In this document: positions 11,401 through 19,859 of the stretch, piece by piece
How the letters are laid out: each line of letters starts with the position of its first letter
How positions within the stretch are numbered: the first letter of the stretch is position 1
NCBI RefSeq assembly: GCF_964355755.1
Contig: NC_092676.1
Coordinates: 15,048,288-15,112,287 of the forward strand
Length of the DNA stretch: 64,000 bases
Reading direction: 5' to 3'
Source of the DNA: Antedon mediterranea
Taxonomy: Eukaryota; Echinodermata; Crinoidea; Comatulida; Antedonidae
Translations under genes and position numbers: made by a program
The notes under the pieces: model-generated
Seen by the model: the letters and a program-made list of their open reading frames with translations, nothing else
Databases searched by the model: none
What the model was told of the DNA's origin: nothing

Positions 11401-14400
11401 ACTTGTATTGCTTGTTGGCCTACAGATCCTGAGCTTGATGAAGCTGCACTGCTGGCCGTAGCTATCACATTTGGTGCTGGACTATTAACAATGAATAAAG
11501 AGAATGAACAGACTGATTTACAACACACATTTTAAAAGGGCTGCAAAATGTACCAACTAAACCAATATAATTAAAAGAGGATTATTAAACTATGATTGAA
11601 TTACATTTTTTTAAATTACATTTTGATAAATATATTAAGAATTTAATTCACATTTTTATCAATTTGCAATTAAATGTGATGGTGTACAACACTTATGAAA
11701 ATGACACTAAAAAGACATGGAATTAAGAATTTGTTTTTGTTTTTACTCTTCCCACCTTTTGAATATAATGAATGTTTTTTTCATAGTTTATATTCAAATA
11801 TGAGTGACTTTTCTGTACCTTCCTAGCAAATTACCGACACCAGAAAATGCTTTGACTTTGGGCTTAGGAGCTGTATACTCCTCTTCTCTATGATCTTCCA
11901 TATCTAGGTGAACTTCACCACCCCTTGCCTGTTGTAAAAGTTCATGTGGTATTTCCCTATTTAAAAAGAAAATTAAGAAATATTGTTAAATCAAATGTGA
12001 TTAAATATGTAAAAAATGTGTGAAAACTTTAAACTCAATGAAAAATAATTGGGGTTTTTTCATAATTGTTATATACTGTATTCATGTCATTTAATAACCA
12101 ATCACACTGTTCACCTGCCTGCCATCCAACCTCCTCCTCCTGCCACCCCTTTGCTGCTGGCTATCAGGATTGTTGTACATCATGAAATTAATGAGGCAAC
12201 ATTCAAAAGCCAGTTTATTATTCCTATTTTGCAATCAATCATGGACACACATATTTAAATACTGAAATTTATAATTACTGAACTGAAATTCATATTACTG
12301 AACAGGATCAACAATTTAATAAATATAACTAAACAACAATAAACCCTTTCTTGTACTTGTCCTAGATCTGTGGTGTCCACTAATAGGAGGTTCAGCTGTA
12401 AATCTGACAAAAAAAACTATACCCTTTGCTTATACTTCCAAGGAATGTTGCATTTTTTTTATCTTTGTAATCACGCAACTCTTCATCGTTGATGGTAAAT
12501 CCATTTTTCCAAAGCTTAACTTTACAGTGCATTTCTTTTTCTTCTTTTTTCAATTTTTGTCCATGTACAGTTTGACTTGGTTTATCTTCTGTGTCTCCTA
12601 ATCTGTAGCCTACTCCAGCAAAATTCCTTGGTTTTGAAGCCATGATAGGATTGCTACCAGCAGATACTTCCTCTGCACCATGTCTGTGACATTTTAAATA
12701 GTAAAAACATTATAGTTCAAACTGTGAAATATTTACTTTAAATCACTGTTAGTGTTTAATAGAATACAATTATTGTAAACCTTTATTCAACTAATCTGTG
12801 GCTGCCATCTTGAATTGAATATGGAAAAGTAGCCCATACAAAGGCAGAACACAGATATACTCTTCTGCCCAACTTAATTGTACTGAACATTTTAAAACTA
12901 GAAAAATGGTAATTTAATAATGTCTTACTCTTTAGCTTTTTTAAAAAGGTTGTCTACTATTTCACTTGTTTTCTTCTTTTTTGGTCCAACAACCTGCTGT
13001 CCACTGAAGCCAAAGTGCACAAATATATTATTGACAACAGTATCCAAAAACACACCCACATAAAAAAAATACATTCTTTATATTATAATTGAACAACAAT
13101 TTATTATTAATCATCAAATTATTATTAACTTAAATTAAATAATAACTCATACCCTGATGAGACATTTTGGTCACGGAAGGCCGCCGAAGGAAGCATTTCG
13201 CGAGTTTGAATAAATTTAGTGAAAACATTTTATTTGCACACTACAAACTGTTTCATGAAGGTGAAAAAAATTGCTAGGCTCTGATAAAATAGATATAAAG
13301 TGCAATATTCACAGGAAGAGACTAACTAAAAGTTTTGTGGTTAATTACGATAAAAAGAGAAAAACAAGGCACTAGCTAAGTAGCTCAAATGTCCTCTCGT
13401 GTACGGTCTTAGGCCTAGCTTATAATACCTACTGTAGGCTTAGTTTTGTAGGCCTAGCTTGTAAACATAAATTAATCAGACCTTGATTTAAAAGGAGCGC
13501 CATGGCGCTGACGCTCCTTGGCGCTCCTGAAAACGATCAAAGGAGCGCCTAAAATAGCGCTCCCCAACCTGTTACAGTGCGTCATAAAAATATATATAAT
13601 GATAAGAATATTAACCCCGAATACAACACACTGTCTATATATAGTCGCGCAAACGATCTTTGTTATGGCTACCCCCGATAGGCTAGGCGCGGCTACGATC
13701 TTTGATGTTGCGAGAAAAATATCGTAAACAATTCATTCTAAATATAGTATCAGAACGTTCAGTCGGTCGCTCAAAAAGACTGCCGACAGAAGACCGTAAT
13801 TATACAGACCTGGTTTTTTTGGTCACATGGCATGAAACGCGATACTCTATGCTTTACCGCAACATCTTTTTTTAACTCAGTACGAGAGGGTGGCTGCCAA
13901 CGATAAACAGTAATTAAGATCGTGATCGTGTACCTGGATTTTGTGTCACATGACATGAAACATAATACTCTCTGATCTTAACTGCTCACATGTTTTCCCC
14001 TCCAAAATCTGGTCGGGCCTTTTATACACATGTCGTAATCATTTTAAAAGGCTTAAGCCTTTATGTTAAATAAATATTAAATAATATGGAATATATATTT
14101 ATTTTGCATATATTTTGCTGGTGTCCTAGCCTAGGCTAGGTGTCGTTGTTTATAATTCGCTAACCCAAGGTAGGATTAAATAATTTATAGTGTAGGCCGC
14201 CGAAACAAGACTAGATAGCCTCGACTCTCTCTCTGCGTGAGCTGCTGAGGTCCACGGACCCGATGTCGTCTCGTCGGCGGATTTCCGTCCAAATTAGGAT
14301 AACCGATGCGTAGGCCTAGCTAGGGTGGCTACAAAAATTGATGTCTACTATCTTTAGATAGGATTTTAATTAGAAAACAATACATTGTTTGTTTGCATTG

Positions 14401-17338
14401 TCCATGCTTCTAAATAAAGGCGATGACAATGGTGTTTACTAACCCTACGAACCACCCTACGATCGACGCGTAGATAATTATCATAACAATACATCGTAGA
14501 CTACGTTCAGAGAACAATGACCTACGATGAATTTTACGTGCGAGAGTACCATTTCCGGCCATCTAGAGGTGTCATTTATCAAAATTCGGCTCGCCACAGG
14601 CCCAACCATGGTGGGCCTGTGCCTCGGGTACTTAATCAAAATAATGGCTCTCCTCAACATATTGAGGAGAGCCATTAGGAGCTCTCCTCTTATATTTATA
14701 AATCAAGGTCTGAATTAATATTAATATATTTTAATAAGACACTGTACCTATGATCTGATCCACCTGCATAAAAGCGTTGTCCTTCATCTTCATCATCAGT
14801 GTTTTGGTTTTTCTTCATATCATTGACTGTCACAACCCTGCAATTAAAAACATGAAACTTCTAAGGACTGTTTATGTTGCAAGTTAGTTTAGCGTTTAAA
14901 AAAAACACAAATTGTCGTGTCAGCAAAAACAAATTACAGTTAAAAACATGCAATCGATTGGATGTTAGAACTCATTTAACCAGTTATGCTGGCTGTTATG
15001 GGTCAACTACTATAGTACTTTGGAAACCCTCAGACCCAATTAGTCAATTCTAGAAGTGATAACTTAGATTCTGTTAATATCACAAACATGCCATTTTAAC
15101 AAAAACATCAATTTTAGTGGATGATGACTTTGGGCATTTGACATAATTCACAATTTACATTTAGGTTGTTGCAAAAAGCAGATAAAAATCAATTTAGCAA
15201 AAATTGTGTATAAACAATACACAAATCTATTTGGCAAATAAATTGTTATTTGATGTTATGCAGCAGACGTAATTATATATTATCATGTTTATTTGATAAT
15301 TCTAATTCCCATAATCATCCAATAAAATGACAGGAATCTATTCAGGTGTTATATATTAGGATTTAGTAAATTGAAGCTGATGTACCTATTTGACTTGGGT
15401 CTTGAAGTTGTTGGATTTGATACAGGAGGAGTAGCATCTACAATGTCAGGTTGTGGACGTTGAGTAGCGGCTGATTCATCGACAACGTCCATTGATGTAT
15501 CATCTTCTTCATAAAAACTTCCAAGCGCAACCTATATAATTATTAAAGCAACATTCTTTATTATAGAGAAATCATATTAACATAAATATTAGTAACCATT
15601 AGTGATCTTTATCATCAAGTCTTTTTTATTTTGTATCAAATCAACCAATATTCTGAAAATTTAGTTTTACATTGTTTAAGCACCCAATTCCAAGTTGTTT
15701 TAAAATATAGCCGATTGAAGACAGGGTACAATGATCTTCAGAATTTGCAAAAAATGAGTATTTGAATATTCTGCACTTCAAGATACAAAGCTGTAAATTG
15801 GTATCTAGGGTCACTTATTACCAAATAATGCTCTGATCTCAAAATATATGTATTTCATATACTTTTCTATTTAATTGCTACCGAAAACTTTTATATTACT
15901 TAAAATTATGATAATATTTTGTATACTAAAAGTATGTACAGTATGTATAACAGTATTTACAGTCATATAAAAAATAATTATAAAGTTCTGTTTTACATAA
16001 TTGAATTTTTTTATTTGTATTCTATTTGAAGTTTGGAATGTCAAAATGTGATTTCTATCTGTAGGTAGCTTGTACTGCCGTCCTCCATGCCCTTATACAA
16101 CCAGGCCCGTAGCCAGAATGGGTCCAGGGGCTGAAGGCCTGGAAGCTTTGGCTCTCAGAGCATACTGACCTTAAATTTTGTGTTTTTTTCGCATGTGATG
16201 TGAAAAAATCTGGGCAAAAAGATTGAATTGAACGTGATATTGTGCGTCCAGAAAAGCCTGGCCAAAGCACGCGATTGATCAGTCAATTTTTCTGTCATAA
16301 TATTTATAACCATCATCTCAATCTCACGCTCAGCAGTGACTTTGACATCGGACACAAATTACAAATCACAAAATATAATTCTTGCCTCTTGTACAAAAAT
16401 TAAGTTTTTTAGACAAGCAGTTTTTGATAAAATACAATTTTAGTTACTTGTTACTTTAAGACTGCTCACCAACTTTTGACATTTCTGTCCTATCTTTTAT
16501 CATTCCAAGTCTAAAAATAATTTTAAAATGTGGTCCAGAATTGGAACCGTGGTCCCAATTGCCTCCAAAATCACATATCTATCTGTATTTTGGGAAGATC
16601 TTTTTGGTCGGAGTTCACAAATTTTGGAAAAACTAATTTTTTACTAGATCGGCTGGACATTCGCTATATTATGTTTCGAAGTTGACCTAGGCATATATAC
16701 TAGTTTAATTGATGTTCACCCTGTAGTGCCATTGTGTCTTTACCGTGGGAAATTTATATTTATATTCGCCGTCGAGTAGATAAAAACACGCACAAAGAAA
16801 ACGATTAAGATTAAAAAACAATTTATTTATATACGCAGCTGGTGAATGTTTTTTAACTGGGTAATCTCTCCCATATAGGCCTAACTATCTATTGGGCCTA
16901 CTAGCCTAGGAGGCCTAGGCCCTAGTTAGGCCTACTACTACCAGGCCTAGCCTAGGCCCTAGGCCTACACTTGTTTGTCAGTTTTTTGTTATTGATTTCC
17001 GGTGTATTTTTGGATTTTCCGATGTTAAAACATACTTCTCCACTTTCATTTCATGGGCTGTTTAGGAGGACTCTTATTAATATTATCTAGGTAGCTAGGC
17101 CTACCTATGCATTTTACTCCCAGTGTAGAGGTAGCTACACATCGTGGGTAAGTGGATTCTTAAAAGAGGCCTCTACACTCTAGGCCTAGGCCTAGGAGTA
17201 GTAGGCTAGCCGGCTCGCTTGCTTTCATACCTGTAATTGCCATCCTGATGATTCGAGGTAAAACTCGGCCCTCATTGAATCTACACCAGTGATATTAGCG
17301 AACTCGGTAATCATGTGCTTATTCTCTTCACTTGCCAT
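5410..17338 (-). CDS. NSFL1C: p47 / NSFL1 cofactor (UBA-SEP-UBX p97 adaptor), complete
   Basis: Minus-strand exons in order: 17231-17338, 15386-15531, 14748-14837, 12929-13003, 12423-12683, 11819-11956, 11347-11481, 9122-9181 and 5410-5542. They total 1146 nt (381 residues plus TAA; vertebrate p47 is about 370). Residues 1-45 are a UBA domain (ITEFANITGVDS, FYLESSGWQLQ). About 75-140 holds the EDEGQRFYAGG and SGQQVVGPKKKK signatures. The SEP domain is about 183-250 (VKLWKNGFTINDEELRDY, HLDMEDHREE). The UBX domain is about 308-381 (IQLRLADGSR, FNNTHTLGNIRNF, MTTFPNKEY, AVLVQRLR), with the TFPN loop that contacts p97 in this family. p47 recruits p97/VCP to ubiquitinated and SNARE substrates in Golgi and nuclear-envelope reassembly (family knowledge). 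The last intron is 3.6 kb and encloses a transposase ORF. The start ATG is directly upstream of the UBA domain. Confidence 0.95.
5845..6095. repeat. Dispersed repeat resembling (..TATAGCGCTT..) elements
   Basis: It contains TTATATAGCACTTACTACAC, AAAGCCTCTTAGCGCTTCAC, AAGTATCTTGCCTAAAG and a tRNA-B-box-like tail (TTGGATCTCGCACTCAATAG). A related word, GCTTATATAGCGCATTATGC, is at 22449. These look like the 3' part of an old retroposon family. The match was made by eye. Confidence 0.35.
6099..7835 (-). CDS. Tigger/pogo-like transposase ORF, possibly domesticated
   Basis: A single 578-codon open frame lies inside p47 intron 8 (5543-9121), on the same strand. Residues 45-95 form a CENP-B/psq-type HTH (KRKSWTMQEKVDIIQWH, FGCDRKCIREWDRNYQ). 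About 108-172 is the second CENP-B HTH (NGWLKRWKTRS). From 196 a DDE_1-type core begins, with CADGCKLPACIIFKK, VILDRPNSYN and IPGGCTSISRMMDACVN. The second and third acidic positions are present (D420 and D456). The first, normally the Asp of a NMDE-type motif, reads NMH with His215 (codon 7191-7193). An acidic, low-complexity insert of roughly 100 residues (about 240-338, repeated ELIxV-like units) splits the core. The tail is acidic (FDDRDDGSIEFLGFGDEDG). Tigger transposases cut at TA targets; this one is probably not a cutting enzyme. No terminal inverted repeats were seen. The start could also be Met10 or Met15. Confidence 0.8.
   Translation of the reverse strand: MIFLTEYRKMNGKKMFSEENLAKNKEKKSPKRHNKDKLEHVPVKRKSWTMQEKVDIIQWHRENNSSQASTAMLFGCDRKCIREWDRNYQELLLLCGSSGLKKKKKISCGQKPLSCEMDQKLLVFLEQQRSNEIVVTNSMLQKKAFEISKELNINNFTASNGWLKRWKTRSNVTMQSGSNEHCTDDSQEEMLLFQRTIIKKRKNLHLSTHQIVNMHQIVVRFNSMIESSQEQKVKQTIASATDGELIQMPLIDVDEDLLQFEPTSSEDLMKVLTTSGNEGLIKVLSTDDGRNELIHVGNIRDEFIHANKKELSTQVLQHVDGGEGKELIEASNDNEKLTIQKRGFSVCLCVCADGCKLPACIIFKKQNGDIPPSIKPDFCLPANVRVGASSNGHIQSKWLLSRLDALREFDESLPLLVILDRPNSYNATTTCKLLEDANIATVCIPGGCTSISRMMDACVNMAFTNKLDKLWKTWVLANKEKATDAIMMTPSRCQVINWVSEAWKSVSEEKIKKMFLKCGISNALDGSEASKVIVCREFSQHPQPKKDMKNDLTLLLFDDRDDGSIEFLGFGDEDGYEI
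7836..9121. other. p47 intron sequence, no gene seen
   Basis: AT-rich intron between the transposase ORF and p47 exon 8. A weak inverted pair (ACCCTTTTACACT near 8138 and AGTGTGAAAGGGGT near 8457) could mark a degraded small transposon. No coding feature is supported. Confidence 0.3.
10621..11005. mobile_element. Palindromic MITE, full-length copy
   Basis: Outer arms: TATTATATAACACCTATATA at 10621, followed by TTCCTGTCATTTGATTGGA. The reverse complement of the same words closes the element at about 10955-11005. A second inverted layer is formed by AAATAATGAATGTT words. A perfect central stem GATGAAAGGTTATATCAAC / GTTGATATAACCTTTCATC lies at about 10828-10880. The whole 385 bp can fold on itself and encodes nothing. 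The duplicated target could be TA, as in Tc1/mariner-type MITEs. It sits in p47 intron 7. At least six partial relatives occur in the window. Confidence 0.75.
13477..14712. mobile_element. hAT-like non-autonomous DNA transposon
   Basis: It begins CAGACCTTGATTTA at 13477 and ends with the reverse complement TAAATCAAGGTCTG at 14712. AATTAAT flanks both sides (13470-13476 and 14713-14719). CAG-type termini and a 7-8 bp duplication fit hAT. Inside are two perfect hairpins, CAGGCCCAACCATGGTGGGCCTG (two arms, about 14597-14619) and GGCTCTCCTCAA/TTGAGGAGAGCC (about 14645-14672), plus a GC-rich GGAGCGC-repeat patch at 13492-13562. No transposase was recognised. A related patch (GAGAGTA[T/C]CATTTCCGGCCA) recurs at about 58785. 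It lies in p47 intron 3. Confidence 0.65.
16085..16145. repeat. Possible DNA-transposon terminus (CAGGCCCGTAGCCAG)
   Basis: The word CAGGCCCGTAGCCAGAATGG at about 16103 resembles the ends of common hAT-like elements in invertebrate genomes. The partner end was not found, so this is a fragment at best. Confidence 0.3.
16330..16565. repeat. Dispersed repeat, copy 1 of 3
   Basis: It shares CTTGCCTCTTGTACAAAAAT, TTTAAGACTGCTCACC, TTCTGTCCTATCTTTTA and TGGTCCAGAATTGG with 46833-47241 and 47443-47855. It lies in p47 intron 1. The family is not identified. Confidence 0.65.
16860..17230. promoter_or_regulatory. GGCCTA cluster at the 5' end of p47
   Basis: Dense TAGGCCTAGG, GCCTAGGCC and TAGGCCTAC words occupy 16877-16975 and 17095-17215, in the first intron within 0.5 kb of the p47 start codon. 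Another pair lies upstream at 17400-17435. These resemble the clusters upstream of the ankyrin and CNOT4 genes. Regulatory function is inference. Confidence 0.35.
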
Positions 17339-18527
17339 AATTGGTGCCTTAAATACCTCCTGAAAGTAGTGAATTTAAATGGAGAAATCGCTACCACTTA
17401 TTAGGCTACAACTAGCTAGGCCTCCTACAGCTAGCTACACATTTCATCATTTTAACAAAACAGATCCGGCCAAACCGTACCAAAGATTGTATAGCGCCGC
17501 CGCCGACCACCGATGATATGGAACAAGAATAATAAAACAAGAAATATTTCTTACAAATAAAAAAATATTTTTTATTTCAAATGTTTTTGAATGTGTCATT
17601 TTATTTTATTTTATAGTTATTTTACCTGAAAAAAAATGTAATTTAAAGGAACAAATACTTAAATTGTCTGTCAGACAATGGTTTTTGGGCCCGATTTTGG
17701 GTTTCTTTTCTCGTTTTATATGTGAATAAATATTAATTATTCATTATTATTATTTTTTTGTTACAGAAGTGAATACTCAATTTCTGTCACTTTAGTTAAT
17801 TTTATTGCTAAGTTGAAGTCTGGGGGTCACTTCATCACCCTAGATATTTAAAGTGTGAAGTATCCTATTACAAACACAAACTTTAATGGACTGTTTCGAT
17901 AATAATTCAATGAATATCTGACAGTAAATTACAGTCAAAAGTCATAAATACCAGAAATGCTTTGGGATTTGTAATTTTAGCATGACATGTCCTAATAGAC
18001 TATTTTCCCAGACGTTTTTTTGGGTCTACAGTAGCAGCTGGAAATCTATAAAATAATTATAGTGGAGTTGCCATTTTCGCAAAACTGTCATCCTTAGAAC
18101 TATAACTGCTGCTTGCTTTAGCTTCTGATTGAGTAGTCCAAATGGGACGTAGCGGGCTAGAGCAGCAGCGTGAAATAAGTCACAAAATAAACATGAGTAT
18201 TCATTAGTCATATTCATAAGGTGTGACGTAAGAATTGATCTAACTACAATTAACAAATGCAAACGCTTTCTGTCGACCCGTCTGTGTAGTCGAATACTAC
18301 AGTATTTGCATTATATTTCTTGAATAATAGTAAATATATACATTTTTAATTTGATTTTGAAGAAATATTCATTTATTTTTATTATTTGAATGGGTACCAG
18401 AACCAGAATGAGTAGTCAATTAATTTCCTCTCGACATTCACTAAGAATTTAGAAAAAAAACTTATTTGCCACTCAAATTTCAGAATTAGCATCATGAAAC
18501 TGATCTTATCAAGGGCATTCATACACT

Positions 18528-18530
<3 letters not shown>

Positions 18531-18583
<53 letters not shown>
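18531..18583. repeat. (TA)n microsatellite
   Basis: A pure AT dinucleotide run of about 53 bp. Further runs lie at 18762-18815, 18885-18905 and 19980-20002. The run adjoins the 3' end (GGATTTATATATA on the minus strand) of the dispersed repeat at 18584-18760, consistent with a (TA)n tail of that repeat. Confidence 0.9.
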
Positions 18584-18586
<3 letters not shown>

Positions 18587-18758
18587 CCAAAGGCAAATTA
18601 CTGAAAAAAATGACAATGCTGTGGGTATCAGTGGCTGGATCTCAATGGAGATACAAAAATAAAAAGCGAAAAGCTATTATCAAAACGATAAAGTAAACAG
18701 CCAGAAAAGTTAGCAGAGCTTTCGGTCAATACTAGCCCTTCATCAGTGCAAGTGAAGG

Positions 18759-18760
<2 letters not shown>
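18584..18760 (-). repeat. Dispersed retroelement-like repeat with hammerhead-like core
   Basis: This is nearly identical to 19567-19752 and to the reverse complement of 42664-42838. On the minus strand it starts with CACTGATGAAGGGCTAGTAT and GACCGAAAGC, then runs to CCTTTGGATTTATATATA and joins a (TA)n tract. The 5' part also has an open frame (TDEGLVLPESSANFSG in the cleaner copy), so it may be a retroelement 3' end. The family is not named. Confidence 0.6.
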
Positions 18761-18819
<59 letters not shown>

Positions 18820-18823
<4 letters not shown>

Positions 18824-19184
18824 TAATTAAATTTCAGTATATCACCGGGCGGTTTAGAATTAATGTTCTTTGCCTACTGATCGGTTTATATATATATATA
18901 TATATAAATGTCCTCGTGAATAAAAATACTGAAAGATGAGGGCGTATCAATTTGATCTCTGTTTCGCGTGCGTACAACTGAGGACTAGTGCTGTTCCGCC
19001 GTACCACGCCGAGAATGTTAAAGAGTTGTTATCCAATCAAGTTCGAACAATACCATGAAAGCCCCAGTGGTCTAATGGTTAGGACATCTGCATATCAAGC
19101 AGGCGGTCCGAGTTCGAGTCTCGGTTGGGGCGACTTTTTCTCATTCTCACAGATTTCCTCATCTTTATCGTTTCAAATTAATTA
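18820..19184. repeat. tRNA-bearing repeat unit, copy 1
   Basis: The unit starts TTAATTAAATTTCAGTATAT and includes CGGTTTAGAATTAATGTTC, GAATAAAAATACTGAAAGATG and the tRNA. It is repeated with an offset of about 364 bp (tRNA starts at 19061 and 19425). A third partial start lies at about 19490. It is a local tandem duplication. Confidence 0.7.
19061..19132 (+). tRNA. tRNA-Asp(ATC)-like gene
   Basis: The 72 nt fold as a complete cloverleaf. The acceptor pairs GCCCCAG with TTGGGGC. The D arm is GTCT/GGAC, the anticodon stem TCTGC/GCAGG with loop ATATCAA, and the T arm CCGAG-TTCGAGT-CTCGG. U33 is present and the anticodon reads ATC, which would decode GAT (Asp); the usual eukaryotic tRNA-Asp anticodon is GTC. 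Internal A box (TGGTCTAATGG) and B box (AGTTCGAGTCT) are intact. A TTTTT run at 19135-19139 could end Pol III transcription. Since it sits in a duplicated repeat unit, it may be a mobile-element-borne tRNA rather than a housekeeping gene. Confidence 0.65.
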
Positions 19185-19424
19185 ATTAAATTTCAGTATA
19201 TCACCGTGCGGTTTAGAATTAATGTTCTTTGCCTCTTGTGTTTATATATATAAAAGTATCTCTTCGGAGATCCCGCCTCGTGAATAAAAATACTGAAAGA
19301 TGAGGGCGTATCAATTTGATCTCTGTTGCGCGTGCGTACAACTGAGGACTAGTGCTGTTCTGCCGTACCACGCCGAGAATGTTAAAGAGTCGTTATCCAA
19401 TCGAGTTCGAACAATACCATGAAA

Positions 19425-19485
19425 GCCCCAGTGGTCTAATGGTTAGGACATCTGCATATCAAGCAGGCGGTCCGAGTTCGAGTCT
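19425..19485 (+). pseudogene. Truncated copy of the tRNA-Asp-like gene
   Basis: It is identical to the first 61 nt of the copy at 19061. It breaks after GAGTCT within the T arm and joins GAAATTAATTAAATTTCAG directly. The 3' T-arm strand, acceptor strand and terminator are missing. Confidence 0.75.
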
Positions 19486-19566
19486 GAAATTAATTAAATT
19501 TCAGTATATCACCGGGCGGTTTAGAATTAATGTTCATTGCCTGATGTGTTTATATATATATATATA

Positions 19567-19752
19567 TAAATCCAAAGGCAAATAACTGAAAAAAATGACA
19601 ATGCTGTGGGTATCAGTGGCTGGATCTTAATGGATACACAAAAATAAAAAGCGAAAAGCTAAATCAAAACGATAAAGTAAACAGCCAGAAAAGTTAGCAG
19701 AGCTTTCGGGCAACACTAGCCCTTCATCAGTGCAAGTGAAAGAATTTGGATA
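19567..19752 (-). repeat. Second copy of hammerhead-like dispersed repeat
   Basis: It matches 18584-18760. Here the putative stem II is perfect (GGGC / GCCC around TAGTGTT) between CTGATGA and GAAA on the minus strand (core about 19704-19730). Confidence 0.6.
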
Positions 19753-19859
19753 ACGTCATAGTATAAAGCTGGCAAGTGCTGCCTGGGTGGACAGGAATAA
19801 AAGAAATATAACAAAGGGAGCCAGGGTGGCGTCTGAATAAAAGTAGAATATATATATAT

